64,000 nt of DNA from Saprospiraceae bacterium (GCA_016719855.1 JADJYH010000010.1:1-64000); one strand, 5' to 3'. Counted from the first letter of the stretch, positions 26,726-36,719 are shown. The notes: generated from the sequence alone by a model not told the origin. A program made the numbers and translations.

Positions 26726-27092
26726 TCAGGCTTCATTTAGGAACTGAAAATGACCCCTCGCCCTGACCACTTCCTCGTCGTAGTAGCCGTATTTTGCTTC
26801 CACATCTTGTAACATGTCTGCGGTTTCGCCCACCTTTTCTGGGTCGTCCATGATACGGTAGAGCTTGGCGAACTCCTCCTTGGCCTCGGGCGGGCGCTTT
26901 TCCACCCCAAAAATGTCCCATAAAATGGCATTGCTGTCACGTCCGAAGGTGTGCGGGGTGTCCTTTACCAGCTTGAAGTCTTCGAGGATGAAGACGTTTT
27001 CTTTTTTCAAGGTACTCAGCACCTGCGGCGAATGCGTGGTGAGGATGAACTGGATGTTGGGAAGGTGGGGGATGGTGCGCTGCCAGGGGAGT
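26726..27092 (-). pseudogene. C-terminal remnant of a PtuA-like AAA ATPase
   Basis: About 120 residues remain: WQRTIPHLPNIQFILTTHSP (SMC/RecF-type ATPase His switch region) and the GRDSNAILWDIFGVEKRPPE segment typical of PtuA-like ATPases of HNH pairs. Upstream of about 27092 the homology ends abruptly in front of where the Walker B (D-E-x-x-x-H-L-H-P) should be; Walker A and most of the protein are absent from the window. The ATPase is therefore truncated and the defence pair should be non-functional unless the missing part was lost in assembly. Confidence 0.75.
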
Positions 27093-28327
27093 GTTCTTTC
27101 GGGCGCGTGCCTAAACCGACGGAGCCGCGACGCCCTCATCCTCCCCTCACCAGGATAAATTTGAAATTGACTCCTCACCATTTTTTCAACAATCAATTCT
27201 TACTTCTGTTTACGTTGGATTGCTAAAACGTCAAAAGGGCAATTCTGGATTAAATTCAATCCTTTTAATCTAAACAAATTTTTCTCTCAATCTTTGTGAT
27301 TCTCAATGTCTTTACTTTGAACCATTCAAAAAAATTAAGTCTATTGTTGAAAGACTTCCAAGCATCTTGTGTCAATTCACATATCAGTATTTCAATGAAG
27401 GATGTCTACAAATCTTTGCGAATAATAACAAATCACTGGCTCCACAATTGTTTTTAAAGGAATTCTCAACAGAAAATCATCAAGCAATCCTTTAATAAGT
27501 CTGGAATGATTGTACCAAAACTCGTATTATTTAAAATTTTATTTATCTTAAACTTTACGATTTCCACCTTTTTGAGTAACGATTAACGTCTTACGTTCAA
27601 TGGTACTTTTTTGAAAGCCAGCTTTCCTGCCCCGTCTTCCCACCCCCATCCCCACGAACACCGCCAGCCCGCTCCCCTCCGGGTCATCAAGTCCTCGAAG
27701 CCACGGAATTTTTCAGTCCAGTGTCCGGTTCGTTTTTAGCTTGAAAATATGCTTTGATTATTATTTACAAAATTTCAGCCGATTGCGTGCCTTTTCCCAT
27801 CTGTTTCGGTAAATATCTCGTCATCAAATCGGCCCCCGCATCTGAAAACAGGAAAGCACCTGCTCAATTCAGTGGAGGAGATTGGTTTTGATATAAATTT
27901 CATGGGAGCGCCTGAATGTGATTTTGTTGGCTTTCCGAAAGTAAAAGCGGTTGCACTGCGGCGAACGGCATAATACGGTTTACTTCCCGTTTATGCTGTT
28001 GTTGAACAGAAGCCGAGCTTCATCCAGTGAAGTTCAGCCTTTTTCAAATATTTTGAAACTTCTTCCATCATACTTCTAAACCTTCTTTTCGTACCCAGTG
28101 CAAAAAGCCATTCCGCTCATCCTGAAACCTTTCTATCCCCATTGGGTGGTAGGATATTTCAACGTTGTGTCTCAGCGGGTACACTCCTCTCTTTTCCGCT
28201 CCCACCTTCACCCCAAGCACACCGACCGGGCTCGCCTGCACACTCCGCAAGATGCTTTCGCCAGCCCCGTACAGCCCGTTCACCGCTTAAATCAGCATAA
28301 GTGCTTGTTGTTCAGCAGGTTGTAGCA
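27093..28327. other. 1.2-kb region with no recognisable gene
   Basis: Starts at the breakpoint of the ATPase remnant. It is AT-rich to about 27600 and mixed afterwards, with no ORF that shows protein-like composition or a known motif. The minus-strand ORF at 28068-28283 is the only candidate and is not convincing. Likely eroded accessory DNA. Confidence 0.6.
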
Positions 28328-28956
28328 TCAGTCGTTATTTAATTTATAAGGAATTCTCGCCACAATGCTCCGCCCCAACGTCACCTCGTCCGCATACTCC
28401 AGCTCACCGCCGAAGCTCACGCCACGGGCGATGCTGCTCACGCTCACCGGACTGTCCTTCAGTTTTTTGGTGATGTAGAACATCGTCGTATCGCCCTCGA
28501 TGGTGGGGAGATGGCGAGGATGACTTCCCGGATTTCGCTGTCGGTTGACCCCTGTGGGGCGACGCGGTGCAGCAGCGAGTCAATGGTCAGTTCGCTGGGG
28601 CCGATGCCTTCCAACGGGTTGATGAGTCCGCCAAGCACGTGGTACAGGCCCCGGTACTGCGAAGTGTCCTCGATGGCCATCACGTCCCGGATGCTCTCCA
28701 CCACGCAGACCAGCGAGCGGTCACGGCGCTTGTCGGCGCAGACGTTGCAGATGGGTTCGTCGCTCAGGTTGTGGCAAATGGTGCAGTGTTGGATGCGCCG
28801 CCGCATGTTCACGATGGCCTCGGCGAACTGCTCGGCGGTCTCCGGCGACTTGCCGACCAGGTGCAGCGTCAAGCGCAGCGCCGTCTTCCGACCGATGCCG
28901 GGCAGGCTGGCAAATGCCTCGACGGATTGTTCTATCAGTTTTGAAGAAAAATTCAT
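28328..28956 (-). CDS. recR: recombination protein RecR, frameshifted
   Basis: 209 residues when one missing base in the G4 run near 28504-28507 is allowed. Helix-hairpin-helix LPGIGRKTALRL, four-Cys zinc finger (CTICHNLSDEPICNVC), Toprim domain VCVVESIRDVMAIE, and the C-terminal Walker-B-like RGVSFGGELEYADEVTL are all present in order. RecR forms a clamp with RecO/RecF to load RecA in gap repair. As a single-copy housekeeping gene, its split frame is strong evidence for base-calling error. Confidence 0.95.
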
Positions 28957-29145
28957 GTTTTGTCAATTTGCAATGGCCACCTCAAACCCTCGAACCCCTC
29001 AAATTCTCAACCACTCCATTAGTTTTGTGCCCCTTTTGAAAACCAAAAGCGGCGAATTCCATTTTGAAAAGCGAAATTATCTCATTTTTGCGAAGTTTAA
29101 ACCCAGACAACTCAAAACTCACAACTCATCACTCAAAACTGTTCA

Positions 29146-30433
29146 ATGGCAGAAATCATAAAAATGCCCCGCATGAGCGACACGATGACAGAAGGTAACA
29201 TCGTGGCGTGGCACAAGAAAGAAGGCGACAAGGTATCCCCCGGCGACCTGCTCGCCGAAATCGAGACCGACAAGGCAACGATGGATTTTGAAAGCCTTTG
29301 GGAAGGACATTTGCTGCACATTGCCATAAAAGAGGGCGTGGTGCCGGTCGAGGGCCTCATCGCCGTTATCGGCAAGCCGGGCGAGGACTGGCAGTCGCAG
29401 GTAGGTGCTGGCGCAAAAGCCTCCTCCTCCAATGGCCAGGCCAAGGCTGCCGAACCTGCCGCTGCTGCTGCCCCAACCGTTGCTGCCGAGGCAAGCGTGG
29501 CTGAACCAGCTCAGGCAATGCCCGCCGAAGCGACCCCGATAGCTGTCGGGAGGTTAAAAGCGTCACCGCTGGCCAAGAGCATCGCCAAGGAAGCAGGCAT
29601 TGACATCGCTGCCGTGCAAGGCTCCGGCGATGGAGGCCGCATCGTGCGGCGCGACGTGGAGGCTGCCATGGATAGCAAGGGCACTGCGCCTTCGGCTGCC
29701 CCGGCTACACCCGCCGCACCAGCGCCTGTTTTCAATTTTACCGCAAGCGAAACTTTCGAAGAAAAGCCGGTGAGCATGATGCGCAAGGCCATCGCCCGCA
29801 GGCTGACGGAGAGCAAGAACGGAGCGCCCCACTTCTACCTGACCATGGAAATCAACATGGACAAAGCCGTGGAGGTGCGCCCAAGGCTGAACGAACTGGC
29901 CGCTCCCGGTCAAACTTTCGTTCAACGACATCGTGATAAAAGCGGCTGCGGCGGCATTGCGCAAGCACCCCGCGGTGAACTCCTCTTGGCTCGGCGACAA
30001 AATCCGCTACAACAATTACGTACACATTGGCGTGGCCGTGGCGGTGGAAGACGGCCTGCTGGTGCCAGTGGTGAAACATGCGGACCTAAAATCGCTGTCG
30101 GCCATCAACCAAGAAGTGAAGGTTTTTGCGGAGAAAGCCCGCAACAAAAAACTGCAACCAGACGAGATGAGCGGCAACACGTTCACCATCTCCAACCTCG
30201 GCATGTTCGGCATCGAGGAGTTCACGGGCATCATCAACCCCCCGGACGCCTGCATTTTGGCGGTGGGCGCCATCATCCAGAAGCCCATCGTGAAGGACGG
30301 CCAAATCGTGGTGGGCAACATGATGAAATTGACGCTCTCCTGCGACCACCGGGTGGTGGACGGGGCGACTGGCTCGGAGTTCCTGCAAACATTGAAGTCA
30401 ATTCTGGAGGAGCCGATGAGGCTGCTCGTGTGA
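29146..30433 (+). CDS. pdhC: dihydrolipoamide acetyltransferase E2 of pyruvate dehydrogenase, frameshifted
   Basis: 428 residues allowing one extra G at 29908-29909. One N-terminal lipoyl domain with the lipoylated Lys in EIETDKATMDFES, an Ala/Pro-rich linker, a peripheral subunit-binding domain (KASPLAKSIAKEAGIDIAAVQG), and the catalytic domain ending with the His/Asp motif SCDHRVVDGATG. The MPRMSDTMTEG start is typical of Bacteroidota PDH E2. E1 and E3 genes are not adjacent. Followed by a strong terminator. Confidence 0.92.
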
Positions 30434-30454
30434 CCATTTTATAGATAGAAAACC

Positions 30455-30493
30455 AAAGCATCCGGGCCTGTGAATCTTTGGCCCGGATGCTTT
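30455..30493 (+). terminator. terminator after pdhC
   Basis: A 13-bp stem, AAAGCATCCGGGC / GCCCGGATGCTTT, with a 13-base loop, followed by TTTT. Confidence 0.9.
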
Positions 30494-30537
30494 TTGGTTT
30501 TTGGGGAGGGCAAATCCCATTATACCAAAAACCTGTT

Positions 30538-30545
30538 TATATTTG
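30538..30545 (+). promoter_or_regulatory. -7 box (TATATTTG) of tRNA-Leu
   Basis: TATATTTG matches TAnnTTTG about 50 bases before the tRNA. The extended string TATATTTGCGCC is identical to the promoter of the tRNA-Val cluster. Confidence 0.65.
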
Positions 30546-30595
30546 CGCCGCTTTTGCTGAAAAGCATGGCATATCAACTTGATTATCAACAGATT

Positions 30596-30677
30596 GCGGG
30601 TGTGGCGAAATTGGTAGACGCGCCAGACTTAGGATCTGGTGCCGCAAGGCTTGGGGGTTCGAGTCCCTCCACCCGCA
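30596..30677 (+). tRNA. tRNA-Leu (TAG)
   Basis: An 82-base class II tRNA: acceptor GCGGGTG/CACCCGC, D arm GCGAAATTGGTAGACGC, anticodon stem CCAGA/TCTGG with loop CTTAGGA (anticodon TAG), a variable arm (TGCCGCAAGGCTT) and T arm GGTTCGAGTCC. CCA is not encoded. Confidence 0.95.
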
Positions 30678-30684
30678 CTTTTTT

Positions 30685-30762
30685 TAGTTATGAGTTGGAT
30701 GTTATGAGTTATGAGTTGAACATAAACCAACGGCCTTTTCCAACTCATAACTCATAACTAAC
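30685..30762. repeat. tandem-repeat-armed hairpin (TTATGAG units)
   Basis: TAGTTATGAGTTGGATGTTATGAG... faces CCAACTCATAACTCATAACTAAC across about 22 bases. It lies between tRNA-Leu and tig; possibly a terminator. The same word is used at 50493-50563. Confidence 0.7.
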
Positions 30763-30812
30763 TTCAAATCCCTCCTCACCGGATTTTTTCAAAAACAAAA
30801 GCAAATTCCACC

Positions 30813-32246
30813 ATGCCTACAGTTGTCAGAGAGGACATAGATGCGCTCAACGCCGTGCTTACCGTCACCATTGAAAAGGAAGACTACGAGCCAGATTTTA
30901 AAAAAGAACTGAACGAGCTCAAGGACAAGGGAGCCATTAGGGGGTTCCGCAAGGGCAAGACGCCAATCCCCTTTTTGAAAAAAATGTACGGCAAGAGCAT
31001 CCTCAGCGAGATCATTACCGACAAGCTCCACAAGGAACTGAACGAGGTGATGAACACCAAGGAACTTACCTTCATGGGCCAACCAATTCCGGTGCAGGAC
31101 CAAAAGCCCGTCAATTTCGACTACAACAGCATGGAGCCGTACTCCTTCAAGTTCGAGCTGGGCAAGGCCCCTGACTTTGAGTTGAAGGGCGTGGACAAGT
31201 CCACCATGTACGATTTCTACAAGGTGAAAATTGACGTTGAAAAAGTGGACGAGCGCCTCGAAGCTGCCCGCAAGCACTACGGCGAGCGCGTGGAAAGCAC
31301 CGAGACAATTGAAGAAGGCGACATGGTGAACTTCAGCGCCGTAGAGCTGGACGGCGATGCCCCCAAGGCCGATGGCTGGAAAACGACCTTCCCGATTTTG
31401 GTGGAACGTATTGCCGAAGGCGCAACAAAAGACGAAATCAAGGGCAAACAAAAAGGCGACAAGGTTCGGTTCAACATCTTCGAACTGGAAGAAGGTGCCA
31501 GCCGGGAGTTCGTGAAAAAATACCTGCTAAACTTCACCCAAGCCGATATTGACGAGGCCACGGAGACGGGGGACATGTACGAGGGAACCATCGAGAGCGT
31601 GACCCGCCAAGCGCCTGCCGAACTGACGCAGGAGTTTTACGATAAATTGTTTGGCGCCGACGAAATCACGAACTTGGAGGATGCCAAGGCCCGAATCGAA
31701 CTGAGCCTCGGCGCCAGCCACCAGGGTCAGGCCGACTCGCTGCTCTACCGGGAGCTGCGTACCCGCCTGATTGAACTCAACCGCGACGCCATGCCGCTCC
31801 CCAACGATTTCATCAAGCGCTGGCTCAAGGTCAGCCAAGAGGGAAAGGCAGATGCGCTACTTAGCGACTACGACAAGTTCGCCGACGACATGCGATGGAC
31901 CTTGATAAAAAACAAGCTTTCGAACCTGTATGAAATCGAGGTGACGGAGGAAGAAATCAGGCAGATGGCCTACGGCAAAGTGGCTGGCTACTTCGGCGGC
32001 TACGCTGACCCAAAATACTTGGAACCTATCGTGAAACGCATGTTGGAAGACCCAGACAGCCTCAACGGCCTCGCTGGCGATGTGCAAGCGGACAAGCTTT
32101 TTTACAAAATGAAAGAAAGTATTGGCCTGCGTGAAATACCTATCTCGGAAGCCGACATCAAGGCGAAATACGACGCTGTGATGAAGGAGGAAGAGGAGCG
32201 GGCAAAACTGCAGAAAGGCGCATCGGCTTCCGACGAAGAGGAATGA
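30813..32246 (+). CDS. tig: trigger factor (peptidyl-prolyl isomerase chaperone)
   Basis: 477 residues, no interruption. The ribosome-binding region contains the Bacteroidota form of the signature, IRGFRKGKTPIPFLKKMYG (GFRxGKxP). The middle FKBP-like domain is divergent, and the long C-terminal chaperone arms are present (ERDAMPLPNDFIKRWLKVS-like helices). It binds nascent chains at the exit tunnel. Followed by clpP and clpX in the conserved tig-clpP-clpX order, each with its own spacer. Confidence 0.93.
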   Translation: MPTVVREDIDALNAVLTVTIEKEDYEPDFKKELNELKDKGAIRGFRKGKTPIPFLKKMYGKSILSEIITDKLHKELNEVMNTKELTFMGQPIPVQDQKPVNFDYNSMEPYSFKFELGKAPDFELKGVDKSTMYDFYKVKIDVEKVDERLEAARKHYGERVESTETIEEGDMVNFSAVELDGDAPKADGWKTTFPILVERIAEGATKDEIKGKQKGDKVRFNIFELEEGASREFVKKYLLNFTQADIDEATETGDMYEGTIESVTRQAPAELTQEFYDKLFGADEITNLEDAKARIELSLGASHQGQADSLLYRELRTRLIELNRDAMPLPNDFIKRWLKVSQEGKADALLSDYDKFADDMRWTLIKNKLSNLYEIEVTEEEIRQMAYGKVAGYFGGYADPKYLEPIVKRMLEDPDSLNGLAGDVQADKLFYKMKESIGLREIPISEADIKAKYDAVMKEEEERAKLQKGASASDEEE

Positions 32247-32535
32247 GCAGCTAAAGTAAAAAGGAAAAAGTGGGAGACCCGATGATTGGCAATTTTATCG
32301 GTTTTTTTGACCCATTTTTTTTTGAATTGCGCACTATTTTTCAATCATTTCAACTACAATGCGATAGAGGTGTTTAGAAGCTGTTAGTTGGCGAAGGTTG
32401 GATTGCCAAAGCCACAAAATTTGACACACAACGTTAAAAAATAACGGTCTAAATTAGGGTGAATTAAAAGATGGCGACAGGCTTCAGGTGGTAATCTTTT
32501 TACTTTGTCCTTTTTACTTTTTCCTTAAAACGCTT

Positions 32536-33240
32536 ATGTTTCACAAAGACGAATTCCTCAAGTATGCGACAAAGCACCTCGGCATGAGCACCATGCACTT
32601 GGAGCAGTACGCAGAGCAAACGGCCCGCACCATCCCCAACGTGGTGGGCTTCACCCCCAACGTCATCGAGGAGCGCCCGATGAACATTGTCGGCTTGGAC
32701 GTTTTCTCCCGGTTGATGATGGATCGCATCATTTTCCTCGGCGTGCCCATCAACGATTATGTAGCCAACGTGGTGCAAGCGCAGCTCCTCTTCCTCGACT
32801 CTACCGACAACAAGCGTGACGTGCAGATGTACGTGAACAGCCCCGGTGGTTCCGTGACCGCAGGCCTCGGCATCTACGACACCATGCAGTACATATCGCC
32901 GGACATCGGCACCATTTGCACTGGTCTCGCCGCTTCGATGAGCGCCGTGTTGCTGGCAGCTGGCACAAAAGGCAAGCGCACTTGCCTCAAGCACGCCAGG
33001 GTGATGATTCACCAGCCGCTCGGCGGCATGCAGGGCCAGGTGACGGAGATGGAAATCACCTACCGCCTCATCAAGGCCATGCAAAAAGACCTCTACGAAA
33101 TCCTCTCCGAACATACCGGGCAGGATTACGATACTATTGCTAAAGACTGCGAGCGCGACAACTGGATGACCGCTACCGAAGCGAGAACTTATGGCCTCAT
33201 TGATGAGGTGCTTGACCGTCCGCACATGAAGAAAGCATAG
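32536..33240 (+). CDS. clpP: ATP-dependent Clp protease proteolytic subunit
   Basis: 234 residues from the ATG at 32536. Oxyanion loop NSPGGSVTAGLGIYD, nucleophile Ser in GLAASMSAVLLAAG, and His in ARVMIHQPLGG; the catalytic Asp lies in the ERDNWMTATEA region. The N-terminal ~35 residues (MHLEQYAEQTARTIPNVVG) form the propeptide typical of this phylum. Forms the tetradecameric chamber fed by ClpX encoded 200 bases downstream. The 290 bases upstream hold no gene. Confidence 0.97.
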   Translation: MFHKDEFLKYATKHLGMSTMHLEQYAEQTARTIPNVVGFTPNVIEERPMNIVGLDVFSRLMMDRIIFLGVPINDYVANVVQAQLLFLDSTDNKRDVQMYVNSPGGSVTAGLGIYDTMQYISPDIGTICTGLAASMSAVLLAAGTKGKRTCLKHARVMIHQPLGGMQGQVTEMEITYRLIKAMQKDLYEILSEHTGQDYDTIAKDCERDNWMTATEARTYGLIDEVLDRPHMKKA

Positions 33241-33259
33241 TTTTTTTGATGAAAATCAC

Positions 33260-33302
33260 CTCGAAGTTCAGGATCCGTTGTAAAAGGCCCTGAACTTTCG
33301 AG
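33260..33302 (+). terminator. probable terminator after clpP
   Basis: CTCGAAGTTCAGG pairs with CCTGAACTTTCGAG with one bulge, followed by TTTT. Confidence 0.55.
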
Positions 33303-33444
33303 TTTTAATAACCTAGCTTTGTAAGCTGCAAGCCAAGAAATGGCTTCAATTTTTGGAAAAAATATTTAGCGTAAACGGGCTGACCAACCCTGACTTGGTG
33401 ACAAAATTCCCGCTGCCTTTAACCATTTATAGAATTAGAAAATA

Positions 33445-34725
33445 ATGCGCCGTAGCAAACAAAATTACCGTTGTTCTTTCTGCGGGAAGGACAAATCCGA
33501 AGCACTCATCCTCATCGCTGGCGTGGAAGGCCATATCTGCGAGGTATGCGTGGAGCAAGCCGTTGACATCATCGAAGAGGAGCTTTACGGTAATAAAAAA
33601 CAGCAACAACAGCAACAGGTCGCTGCCCCTCCAGCGCCGAGCAGTGATTTCAACCTGCCCGAAAGCATGACGCCAGTTGACATCAAAAAGCACCTCGACC
33701 TTTACGTCATCGGGCAGGATGAGGCAAAAAAGACACTCTCCGTAGCCGTTTACAACCACTACAAACGCCTGCGCCAAACCTCCACCACCGACGAGGTGGA
33801 AATCGAAAAATCCAACGTCCTATTTGTGGGCGAGACTGGCACTGGCAAGACGCTTATGGCCAAGACCATCGCCAAGTTCCTCAACGTCCCCTTCGCCATC
33901 GTGGATGCCACGGTATTTACTGAGGCAGGCTATGTAGGTGAAGATGTGGAGAGCATCCTTTCCCGGCTCCTGCAAGTCTGCGACTTCAACGTGGCAGCCG
34001 CCGAACGGGGCATCGTTTATATTGACGAAATTGATAAAATCGCCCGCAAGAGCGACAACCCCTCCATCACCCGCGACGTATCGGGCGAGGGTGTGCAGCA
34101 GGGCATGTTGAAAATGCTGGAAGGCACCGATGTGAGCGTGCCGCCACAGGGCGGTCGCAAGCACCCGGAGCAAAAACTGGTGAAGGTCAACACCCAGAAC
34201 ATCCTGTTCATCTGTGGCGGCGCCTTCGATGGTATCGAAAAGCACATCGCCCGCAGGATGAACACCCACGTCATCGGCTACAAATCTGACGATTCAACGT
34301 CCATGGTCATTGACCGGGACAACCTCATCAAGTACGTCAACCACATGGACCTCAAGCGCTTCGGGCTGATACCCGAGCTGGTAGGCCGCCTCCCAGTGGC
34401 CACCTACCTCGAACCGCTCGACTTTGAAACGCTGAAACGCATCCTTACCGAACCACGCAACGCCCTGCTAAAGCAGTACACAAAGCTGTTTGCGCTGGAG
34501 GGAATCAAGCTTAGTTTCACACCGGAGGCTATTGACTACATCGCCAAAAAGGCGCTGGAGTTCCGACTGGGTGCGAGGGGCTTGCGCTCCATTTGCGAAG
34601 CACTGATGAAGGACGCCATGTTTGAGCTGCCCTCAGACCGCAATATCAAGGAGTTCAAGGTGACGGAAACCTATGCTGCCGACAAGTTCGAGCGCTCCAA
34701 GTTTGGAATGCTCAAGGCAGCTTAA
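33445..34725 (+). CDS. clpX: ATP-dependent Clp protease ATP-binding subunit ClpX
   Basis: 426 residues. N-terminal zinc-binding domain with CSFCGK and CEVC pairs, a Gln-rich linker (KKQQQQQQVA), AAA+ module with Walker A GETGTGKTLMAKT, Walker B IVYIDEIDKIAR and pore loop EAGYVGEDVES, plus the SGEGVQQGMLKMLEG segment. It unfolds ssrA-tagged and other substrates for ClpP. Intact, with its own terminator. Confidence 0.97.
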   Translation: MRRSKQNYRCSFCGKDKSEALILIAGVEGHICEVCVEQAVDIIEEELYGNKKQQQQQQVAAPPAPSSDFNLPESMTPVDIKKHLDLYVIGQDEAKKTLSVAVYNHYKRLRQTSTTDEVEIEKSNVLFVGETGTGKTLMAKTIAKFLNVPFAIVDATVFTEAGYVGEDVESILSRLLQVCDFNVAAAERGIVYIDEIDKIARKSDNPSITRDVSGEGVQQGMLKMLEGTDVSVPPQGGRKHPEQKLVKVNTQNILFICGGAFDGIEKHIARRMNTHVIGYKSDDSTSMVIDRDNLIKYVNHMDLKRFGLIPELVGRLPVATYLEPLDFETLKRILTEPRNALLKQYTKLFALEGIKLSFTPEAIDYIAKKALEFRLGARGLRSICEALMKDAMFELPSDRNIKEFKVTETYAADKFERSKFGMLKAA

Positions 34726-34745
34726 AACCTTCTTTTTTATAAATG

Positions 34746-34782
34746 AAAGCGCCCCACGGGATTGTTCCTAGTGGGGCGCTTT
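34746..34782 (+). terminator. terminator after clpX
   Basis: AAAGCGCCCCAC / GTGGGGCGCTTT stem with a 13-base loop, followed by CGTTTT. Confidence 0.9.
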
Positions 34783-34953
34783 CGTTTTGGGTAATTGCTA
34801 TTGGGTGAAATTATCGGGGAGCACTTTTTTGGTTTTGACAAAAAAAATTTGGGAAAAGTCCTTTGTGGAAAATATACACCATACCTTCACCCCGTTAGAT
34901 GTAGCGACATCTTTCTTTTCAAAACATTTCATCACCAACTAAACAGTTTAATC

Positions 34954-35322
34954 ATGAATGCAATTCTTGGACTAGGGAAGTACCTGTTCGCTATCCCGTT
35001 CGCCGTTTTCGGTATCCTGCACTTGATGAACGCGGACGCCATGGCTGGCATGGCCCCGTTTGGCGGTTCCATCATCGTTTACATCACTGGCATAGCGCTC
35101 ATTGCCGCTACCGTAAGCATCATCATCGGCAAATATGACAAGTTGGCTACTGTCCTACTTGGCGTATTCCTGCTGCTGACTGCCTTGCTCGTCCATGCAA
35201 AAAACATGGCCGGTGGTGCAGATCCGAGTGCAATGGGCAGTCTGCTAAAAGACCTGGCGCTATGCGGTGCTGCATGGATGTACGCTGCCTCGTTGTCGAA
35301 GGACAAGTCGGTCATTGGCTAA
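34954..35322 (+). CDS. DoxX-like small membrane protein
   Basis: 122 residues with four predicted membrane helices (LFAIPFAVFGILHLM; IVYITGIALIAATVSIII; ATVLLGVFLLLTALLV; LALCGAAWMYAASL). Helix arrangement and the FGILHL motif fit the DoxX/DoxD-like family, whose function is poorly defined (redox or quinone-linked roles are proposed). Monocistronic between two terminators. Confidence 0.75.
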   Translation: MNAILGLGKYLFAIPFAVFGILHLMNADAMAGMAPFGGSIIVYITGIALIAATVSIIIGKYDKLATVLLGVFLLLTALLVHAKNMAGGADPSAMGSLLKDLALCGAAWMYAASLSKDKSVIG

Positions 35323-35343
35323 ACCTTGGATTTGCATCTCAAA

Positions 35344-35379
35344 AAAATGCACCTGCAAACCGAATTGCAGGTGCATTTT
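35344..35379 (+). terminator. terminator after the DoxX-like gene
   Basis: AAAATGCACCTGCAA / TTGCAGGTGCATTTT, 15-bp perfect stem with a 6-base loop. Confidence 0.85.
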
Positions 35380-35461
35380 CATTTTGCAGATTTTGAACCA
35401 AGGCGAGGCGACGAAGCCACTTTTTACTTTCTCCTTTTTACTTTCTCCTTTTCTTTGCCCC

Positions 35462-36196
35462 ATGCGCTATTTTTCAGAACTCGCCTACAAGGGCACGAAC
35501 TACAACGGCTGGCAGCGGCAGCCAAACGCTCCCTCGGTTCAGCAGGTCATCGAGGAGGCGCTCACGACCATCCTCGGCACAGCCATCGGGGTGACTGGCT
35601 GCGGGCGCACCGATACGGGCGTACATGCCAGCCAGTATTTCATGCACTTCGATTTTGAGGGCCATTTTCCGAAGGAATTCCAACGCCGCATCAACAAGCT
35701 GCTGCCCCCCGACGTGGCCCTCCGCTCCTTCGTCGAGGTTGCGCCCGATGCGCATGCCCGCTTCGATGCCGTTCGCCGGAGCTACGAGTACCATGTCGTT
35801 TTGGACAAAAACCCCTTCCTCACGGACACGGCGTGGCATTTTCCTTTTTTCGATAAATTGGATTTGGAAAAAACGCAAGCCGCCGCCGCCCTCCTGCTGA
35901 ACTACCAAAAATTCCAGCCATTTTGCAAGAGCAACACCGACGTACACACGATGGAATGTAACCTCTTCCGCTCTGAGTGGGTGCTCGACGAGGCTGCCCG
36001 GCGCATGGTTTTTCATATCAGCGCCAACCGCTTCCTGCGGGGAATGGTGCGGCTCATCGTGGGCATGAGCCTGAACGTGGGGCTTGGGAAAGTCGAACTG
36101 GACGAGGTGCGGGAAGCCCTTGACCAGCAGGTTCTATTGAGAAAAAGCTGGAGTGTGCCGCCGCAGGGGTTGTTTCTGACTGAGGTTAGGTATTAG
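35462..36196 (+). CDS. truA: tRNA pseudouridine(38-40) synthase TruA
   Basis: 244 residues from the ATG at 35462 (MRYFSELAYKGTNYNGWQRQ). Catalytic Asp in GCGRTDTGVHA; RFDAVRRSYEYHV and the C-terminal FLRGMVRLIVG motif of the family are present. Modifies U38-40 in the anticodon arm of tRNAs. Convergent with the YbaB gene across a repeat hairpin. Confidence 0.95.
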   Translation: MRYFSELAYKGTNYNGWQRQPNAPSVQQVIEEALTTILGTAIGVTGCGRTDTGVHASQYFMHFDFEGHFPKEFQRRINKLLPPDVALRSFVEVAPDAHARFDAVRRSYEYHVVLDKNPFLTDTAWHFPFFDKLDLEKTQAAAALLLNYQKFQPFCKSNTDVHTMECNLFRSEWVLDEAARRMVFHISANRFLRGMVRLIVGMSLNVGLGKVELDEVREALDQQVLLRKSWSVPPQGLFLTEVRY

Positions 36197-36205
36197 GGAA
36201 TTGGG

Positions 36206-36301
36206 GAATTAGGTTAAACTGGTTGAATTGGGGTGGGACCTACCCCAATTCAACCAGTTTAACCAGTTCAACAAATTCAACCAGTTCAACCAGTTCAACC
36301 G
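36206..36301. repeat. tandem-repeat-armed hairpin between convergent truA and ybaB
   Basis: GGTTAAACTGGTTGAATTGG faces CCAATTCAACCAGTTTAACC with a short loop, then further CAACCAGTT units continue to the YbaB stop. It could act as a bidirectional terminator. It uses the same GGTTGAATT word as the tract at 3262. Confidence 0.8.
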
Positions 36302-36613
36302 TTATTGCCCAAACAGCCCGCTCATGCCCGGCGGCATCATCTGCGTAAGGAGTTTTTGCGTTTCGGCTTGCTCCTTCACCATCGCTTTTTCGAGGGCATT
36401 GTTCACGGCGGTGAGCACGAGGTCTTGCACCTGCTCCAAGTCGTCCCAGTCCAGCTTCGACTTGTCAATGCTGACGTCAAGGATTTCCCGGTTGGCGTTG
36501 GCGGTGACTTTGACCGCACCACCACCAGCCTCGGCGGTCACTATGATGTCCGCCAATTTTTTGCGCATTTCTTCTTGTTGCTGCTGTACGTTTCCGAATA
36601 GGTCTCCGAACAT
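36302..36613 (-). CDS. YbaB/EbfC family nucleoid-associated protein
   Basis: 103 residues from ATG at 36613. The central signature fits the family (GAVKVTANANREILDVSIDKS; DLEQVQDLVLTAVNNALEKA), with an N-terminal helix VQQQQEEMRKKLADIIV and a Met/Pro/Gly-rich C-terminal tail. Small homodimeric DNA-binding protein, usually next to recR/dnaX; here recR is 8 kb away. Confidence 0.9.
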   Translation of the reverse strand: MFGDLFGNVQQQQEEMRKKLADIIVTAEAGGGAVKVTANANREILDVSIDKSKLDWDDLEQVQDLVLTAVNNALEKAMVKEQAETQKLLTQMMPPGMSGLFGQ

Positions 36614-36641
36614 GGTTTTAATGATAAATGGTGAATGCCTG

Positions 36642-36657
36642 CCTGCCGATAGGCAGG
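36642..36657. repeat. short palindrome CCTGCCGATAGGCAGG
   Basis: 6-bp arms around GATA, 29 bases before the YbaB start. This type of word recurs in intergenic DNA of many Bacteroidota; only one copy is seen here. Confidence 0.5.
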
Positions 36658-36719
36658 GTGGATTGGTGAATATGGGCAAAAGTAAGCCTTTTCAATCGTC
36701 AATCGTCAGTCGTAATTCG

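Noticed and set aside
28068..28283. 71-codon minus-strand ORF in the gene-poor region
   Set aside because: No homology recognised, no start context, and surrounding DNA looks eroded.
26084..28327. Retron considered, because TIGR02646 HNH proteins occur with retrons
   Set aside because: No reverse transcriptase and no msr/msd-like inverted repeats could be found; the ATPase remnant fits a Septu-like pair better.
30567..30757. Small ORF containing KLVDAPDLGSGAARLGGSSP
   Set aside because: This is the classic false translation of tRNA-Leu (30596-30677).
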